This document shows, piece after piece, positions 60,925 through 64,000 of a DNA stretch of 64,000 nt. This DNA comes from Bradyrhizobium campsiandrae. Lineage in GTDB: Bacteria > Pseudomonadota > Alphaproteobacteria > Rhizobiales > Xanthobacteraceae. How positions within the stretch are numbered: the first letter of the stretch is position 1; every line of letters begins with the position of its first letter. Position numbers and translations under genes: made by a program. Location: contig NZ_JAANIH010000029.1 of the NCBI RefSeq assembly GCF_014529705.1, positions 42,836 to 106,835 of the forward strand. The letters run 5' to 3'. The notes beneath the pieces were generated by a model, which searched no databases, had not been told where the DNA came from, and saw only the letters and a program-made list of their open reading frames with translations.

Positions 60925-62301
60925 CTACACCGCCCTCATTCGCACCCTCAACCCATCCCGCGGCTTCGGGATCGGCCACATCTGCCAGTCCGGCTTGTAG
61001 CCGGGCTCCAGCGACACCTCGATGTTCTGCAGGAAGTGCCGCGCAAAGCACTTCGCCTGCATGTAGGCGAAGTGCAGGCCGAGGCACATATGCGCGCCGC
61101 CGCCGAACGGCACGAAGGCGAAGCGGTGGCGGCCGCGCTGGGCTTCTTCGGTGAAGCGGAGGGGATCGAAGCGATCAGGCTCCGGCCAGATGTCCTTCAT
61201 GTGATGCGTGAAGAGCGGATTGACCCCGACCGCGGTGCCGGCGGGAATCGTATAGCCCTTGAAGGAGAAGTCGCGCATCGCGCGGCGCGGCATCGAGGGC
61301 ACCGGCGGCCTGATCCGCAGTGCTTCCTTGAACGCCATCTCCGTCATTGGCATCTTTTCGAGGTCGTCGAAGCTGCTCGGCGCGCCGCGCGCAAGTCCGA
61401 GTGCGAGCACCTCGTCGCGCAGCCGGGTCTGCCACTCGGGATTGGCCGCGAGCTCGCCGATGAAGGACGTCAGCGACGAGGTCAGCGTGTCGTGCGCGGC
61501 CATCATCAGAAAGCTCATATGGTCGATGATGTCCTGGTCGGACAACAGCGCGCCATCCTCGTGGGTGGCGCGGCAGAGGTGCGAAAACAGATCGTCACCG
61601 CCGTGATTGCCGCGGCGGAGCGGGATCTGCTCGCGGAAATAGGCGATGATGCGTTTGCGCCCCTTCACCCCTCGCGCCATCTGCGTGCCCGGCAGGGGGC
61701 GGCGGATCGGGGCGACGGCGGCCGCGACCATGTCGACGAAGGCGCGGTTGATTTCGTCGACCTCCGGCCCGATCTGCGCGCCGAGAAAGGAGGTCGCGGC
61801 AAGATCGAGCGTGAGCTGCTTCATCGCGGGATAGAGCTGCATTTCGCCGGCACTGGTCTTCCACTCCGCCACCCGCGCCGAAATGCCGCGGTCGAGATCG
61901 CTGAGATAGGATTTCATCGGCCCGGACTTGAACGCGACCGACAGCGCCTTGCGGTGCAGCCGGTGCTCGTCGAAATCGAGCAGCATCAGGCCACGCGGGA
62001 ACAGCAGGCCGAGCACCTTGTTCCAGCCATGGGTCGAGGAGAACAGCTTCTGCTGGTCGAACAGCACCAGCTCGTTGGCTTCGGGACCGAGCAGCACGAC
62101 ATTAGTCTCGCCAAAGATATGGGTACGATAGACAAGCCCATACCGGGCGCCGTTGCGCTCGATATGTCCCTTCGGATCGGCGAGCACCTTGAAGGTCATG
62201 CCGATGATCGGCCAGCCTTCGTCGCCCGGAATGTGCGTCAGCTCGTTGCGCTTCGGCGCGGTATATTCGAGCTCAGGCGTGGCCACATTCTGCATCGACA
62301 T
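60925..62301 (-). CDS. Cytochrome P450
   Basis: A 458-residue soluble bacterial P450 that would hydroxylate an organic substrate with electrons from a redox partner. The haem loop FVPFGGGAHMCLGLHF has the ligand Cys406; the K-helix ExxR is EALR in FKEALRIRPP; the I-helix is MMAAHDTLTSSL, with His in place of the common Gly before Asp-Thr. ATG 62301 (MSMQNV) with GGAG nine bases upstream is preferred over the extension to 62433, which reads through a repeat. No ferredoxin gene is adjacent. Substrate unknown; the class resembles P450s of lipid or terpenoid oxidation. Confidence 0.93.
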   Translation of the reverse strand: MSMQNVATPELEYTAPKRNELTHIPGDEGWPIIGMTFKVLADPKGHIERNGARYGLVYRTHIFGETNVVLLGPEANELVLFDQQKLFSSTHGWNKVLGLLFPRGLMLLDFDEHRLHRKALSVAFKSGPMKSYLSDLDRGISARVAEWKTSAGEMQLYPAMKQLTLDLAATSFLGAQIGPEVDEINRAFVDMVAAAVAPIRRPLPGTQMARGVKGRKRIIAYFREQIPLRRGNHGGDDLFSHLCRATHEDGALLSDQDIIDHMSFLMMAAHDTLTSSLTSFIGELAANPEWQTRLRDEVLALGLARGAPSSFDDLEKMPMTEMAFKEALRIRPPVPSMPRRAMRDFSFKGYTIPAGTAVGVNPLFTHHMKDIWPEPDRFDPLRFTEEAQRGRHRFAFVPFGGGAHMCLGLHFAYMQAKCFARHFLQNIEVSLEPGYKPDWQMWPIPKPRDGLRVRMRAV

Positions 62302-62400
62302 GACGATCGCTCCGGATGGCTGACCCCGATGACGATATAGCACAGTACTGGCAGGATGACGCGACGGTCGTTTGGCGGGCAGACTATCATGGGGCAGATC

Positions 62401-62492
62401 GTCATCCCCGCGGAGGCGGGGATCCATAACCACAGAGAGGAGTTGTGAGCGAAGCTCCCACTCCCAGTCTCCGCTAAACTCCTCCCTGTGGC
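62401..62492 (-). repeat. Dispersed intergenic repeat, copy 2
   Basis: On the minus strand: GGGAGGAGTTTAGCGGAGAC, TGGGAGTGGG, then GTGGTTATGGATCCCCGCC. Matches copy 1 at 57503-57580 with several mismatches. It lies between the P450 start and the flavin oxidoreductase stop. Confidence 0.6.
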
Positions 62493-62507
62493 TACGACAC
62501 AGGCCGC

Positions 62508-63743
62508 CTACCGTTTCGCCGCTTCCTTCTGCAGATCGGGCGCATTGACCGCGGGAATGGCGACGCGGCCCGGGCCGGTCACCTTCAGCGCCTCGGCGGC
62601 CTTCTCGTTCTCCATGATCTTGGCCATCACGGCCTGACCTGCACGTTCGAAGATCGCGCGGTTCTCGATCACGAACTTTTGCGACCTGCGCAGCCCGTCG
62701 ATATAGCCGTTGATTTCAGGCACGACGTAGCGCGCGACCATGTCCCAGCTTCGGCGGGTGGCTTCCGGATTGGCCCAGTCGTGCACGAAGCCGATGATGG
62801 CGCCGACGCCGCCGGAGACCTGCATCACGTTCTTGATGGTCTTGACGAGATCGTCGGGCGTGCCGATGGTGGAGGCGGCGCCCTCGACGAAGGCGGTCTT
62901 GTCCACGGCTTCATCCGGCGAGGAGAATGCGGTGAGGCCCGGCCGCTGCAGCGTGCCGACAGTATATTCGTTGTGCCAGCGCATCAGTCCGGCGCCGGCT
63001 TCGCGCCGCGCCTGCTCGCGGGTCTCGGCGATGTGGAAGGTCAGGAGCACGCGCCAGTCGGCGCGATTGACCTTGGTGCCGTGCTTCTTCGCGGCGTCTT
63101 CGGCGAACTGCCATTGCTGCTGCAGCGACATCAGGCCCTGCGTCGTCATCGACCCCAGCGAGATGATGCCGATGCCGTATTTGCCGGCAAGCGTCATGCC
63201 CGAGGGCGAGATCTGCGAGGCCACCACGAACGGCATCTCCTCCTGCAGGGGCAGGATCTGCAGCGCGGCGTCGTTCATGGTGAACCAGTCGCTCTTCGCC
63301 GTGACGCGCTCGCCGTTGAACAGGCGGCGGATCACGCCGATGGCTTCGTCCTGGCGGTCGCGCTGCGTCATCGGATCGATGCCGAGCGTATGCGCATCGG
63401 AGGCGAGCGCGCCCGGACCGGAGCCGAAGATGGCGCGGCCACCGGTCATGTGATCGAGCTGCACCATGCGCTGGGCGACGTTGAAGGGATGATGATAGGG
63501 CAGCGACACCACGCCGGTGCCGAGCCGGATCCGCTTGGTGCGCTCGCCGGCCGCGGCCAGAAACATTTCGGGCGAGGCGATCATCTCCCAGCCGGAGGAG
63601 TGATGCTCGCCGCACCAGAACTCGTCATAGCCGAGCGCATCGAGCTGCTCGACCAGGTCGAGATCGCGCCGGAACTGGAGCATGGGATGCTCTCCGATCG
63701 GGTGATGCGGGGCAAGAAAGGCTCCGAACTTCAGGCGCGCCAT
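62508..63743 (-). CDS. LLM-class flavin-dependent oxidoreductase
   Basis: A 411-residue enzyme of the bacterial luciferase-like monooxygenase family. FGAFLAPHHPIGEHP at the start, then YDEFWCGEHHSSGWE (EHH motif), RIRLGTGVVSLPYHHPFNVA, and MTGGRAIFGSGPGA are diagnostic. It would use reduced flavin (FMNH2 or F420-like) and oxygen. Related proteins are often annotated alkane or limonene monooxygenase-like; the substrate cannot be read. The C-terminal 20 residues are extra and charged. ATG 63743 has GGAGAA six bases upstream. Near the P450, but separated by a repeat. Confidence 0.92.
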   Translation of the reverse strand: MARLKFGAFLAPHHPIGEHPMLQFRRDLDLVEQLDALGYDEFWCGEHHSSGWEMIASPEMFLAAAGERTKRIRLGTGVVSLPYHHPFNVAQRMVQLDHMTGGRAIFGSGPGALASDAHTLGIDPMTQRDRQDEAIGVIRRLFNGERVTAKSDWFTMNDAALQILPLQEEMPFVVASQISPSGMTLAGKYGIGIISLGSMTTQGLMSLQQQWQFAEDAAKKHGTKVNRADWRVLLTFHIAETREQARREAGAGLMRWHNEYTVGTLQRPGLTAFSSPDEAVDKTAFVEGAASTIGTPDDLVKTIKNVMQVSGGVGAIIGFVHDWANPEATRRSWDMVARYVVPEINGYIDGLRRSQKFVIENRAIFERAGQAVMAKIMENEKAAEALKVTGPGRVAIPAVNAPDLQKEAAKR

Positions 63744-63865
63744 GGTGTTCTCTCCGGCTGAATTTTCTGTTTGTTGAAGGTGCAAGGCTACGTGCCGAAT
63801 GGCACGAACGCAATCGCGCGATGTCCCGCGTAGCGGAATGCAGCCATGTGCCGACGCTGCCTCTT

Positions 63866-63931
63866 TCACCTCTCCCCGCTTGCGGGGAGAGGTCGGAATT
63901 CAAACGCAGTTTGAATTCCGGGTGAGGGGGA
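63866..63931. repeat. Bradyrhizobium-type palindromic repeat
   Basis: CACCTCTCCCCGCTTGCGGG then GAGAGGTCGG, followed by GAATTCAAACGCAGTTTGAATTC, another palindrome, and GGGTGAGGGGG. Same family as 59631-59762. Confidence 0.75.
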
Positions 63932-63975
63932 CTCTCCGCGAGTCGTCTGCCCTTGATGAAACGCTCTCGACGCGT

Positions 63976-64000
63976 CATTGCGAGCGCAGCGAAGCAATCC
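63976..64000 (+). repeat. Start of a common intergenic repeat
   Basis: CATTGCGAGCGCAGCGAAGC followed by AATCC, a repeat seen often in Bradyrhizobium intergenic DNA; it runs off the end of the window. Confidence 0.6.

Noticed and set aside
1..64000. CRISPR arrays, rRNA operons, riboswitches of known class
   Set aside because: I saw no regularly spaced repeats, rRNA sequence or known riboswitch signature.

Overview
The window reads as an alphaproteobacterial chromosome, most likely Bradyrhizobium or a close relative (family Nitrobacteraceae). The grounds are high GC, Bradyrhizobium-style palindromic intergenic repeats (e.g. 59631-59762, 63866-63931, 63976-64000), an Omp25/Omp31-type porin, an HWE-type histidine kinase and a cluster of cyclic-di-GMP proteins. 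No database search was possible; names rest on motifs and family knowledge.

Two regions join near 42.7 kb. From 1 to about 42.7 kb is the right part of an integrated mobile element (ICE/IME-like); its left end is not in the window. In order it holds: a possible HEPN-like gene pair and small genes (0.3-5.3 kb); a minus-strand plasmid/ICE core with DUF736, DUF2493, Toprim protein, a giant methyltransferase-helicase, DUF4326, a small protein, ParB and ArdC (5.4-17.5 kb); two broken genes (a DUF932 fragment and an amber-interrupted primase-helicase); a run of unknowns (20.3-23 kb); a plus-strand unit with SprT-like and M41-like metalloproteases (23.6-27.2 kb); a transfer module with a ParA-like ATPase, a membrane protein and a type IV coupling protein (27.3-30.5 kb); cargo with a hybrid histidine kinase and a porin, plus gene-poor decayed DNA including an IS1182-type remnant (31-37.7 kb); then the MobF relaxase and a large serine recombinase (37.8-42.4 kb). 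No mating-pair (VirB) genes are present.

The element's right edge is a tRNA-Arg(CCG). A complete copy lies at 42381-42457, and the first 45 nt of a second, sequence-different tRNA-Arg(CCG) lie at 42704-42748, cut off inside the anticodon arm. This looks like the scar of integration into a tRNA gene compensated by an element-borne copy.

From 42.8 kb on is ordinary chromosome, all on the minus strand: two adjacent c-di-GMP genes, a branched-chain-amino-acid-type ABC transporter (substrate-binding protein, livG, livF, livH, livM), a CoA transferase, an MHS-type MFS transporter behind a good sigma-54 promoter, the matching sigma-54 activator, another GGDEF-EAL protein, an HWE kinase, a cytochrome P450 and a luciferase-like flavin oxidoreductase.

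The least explained features are: a hairpin leader repeated in front of three island genes with the ribosome-binding site just after the stem; a second leader shared by DUF736 and DUF2493; a 21-bp-arm nested palindrome at 7.6 kb; three unrelated HExxH proteases on one element; and the split tRNA.
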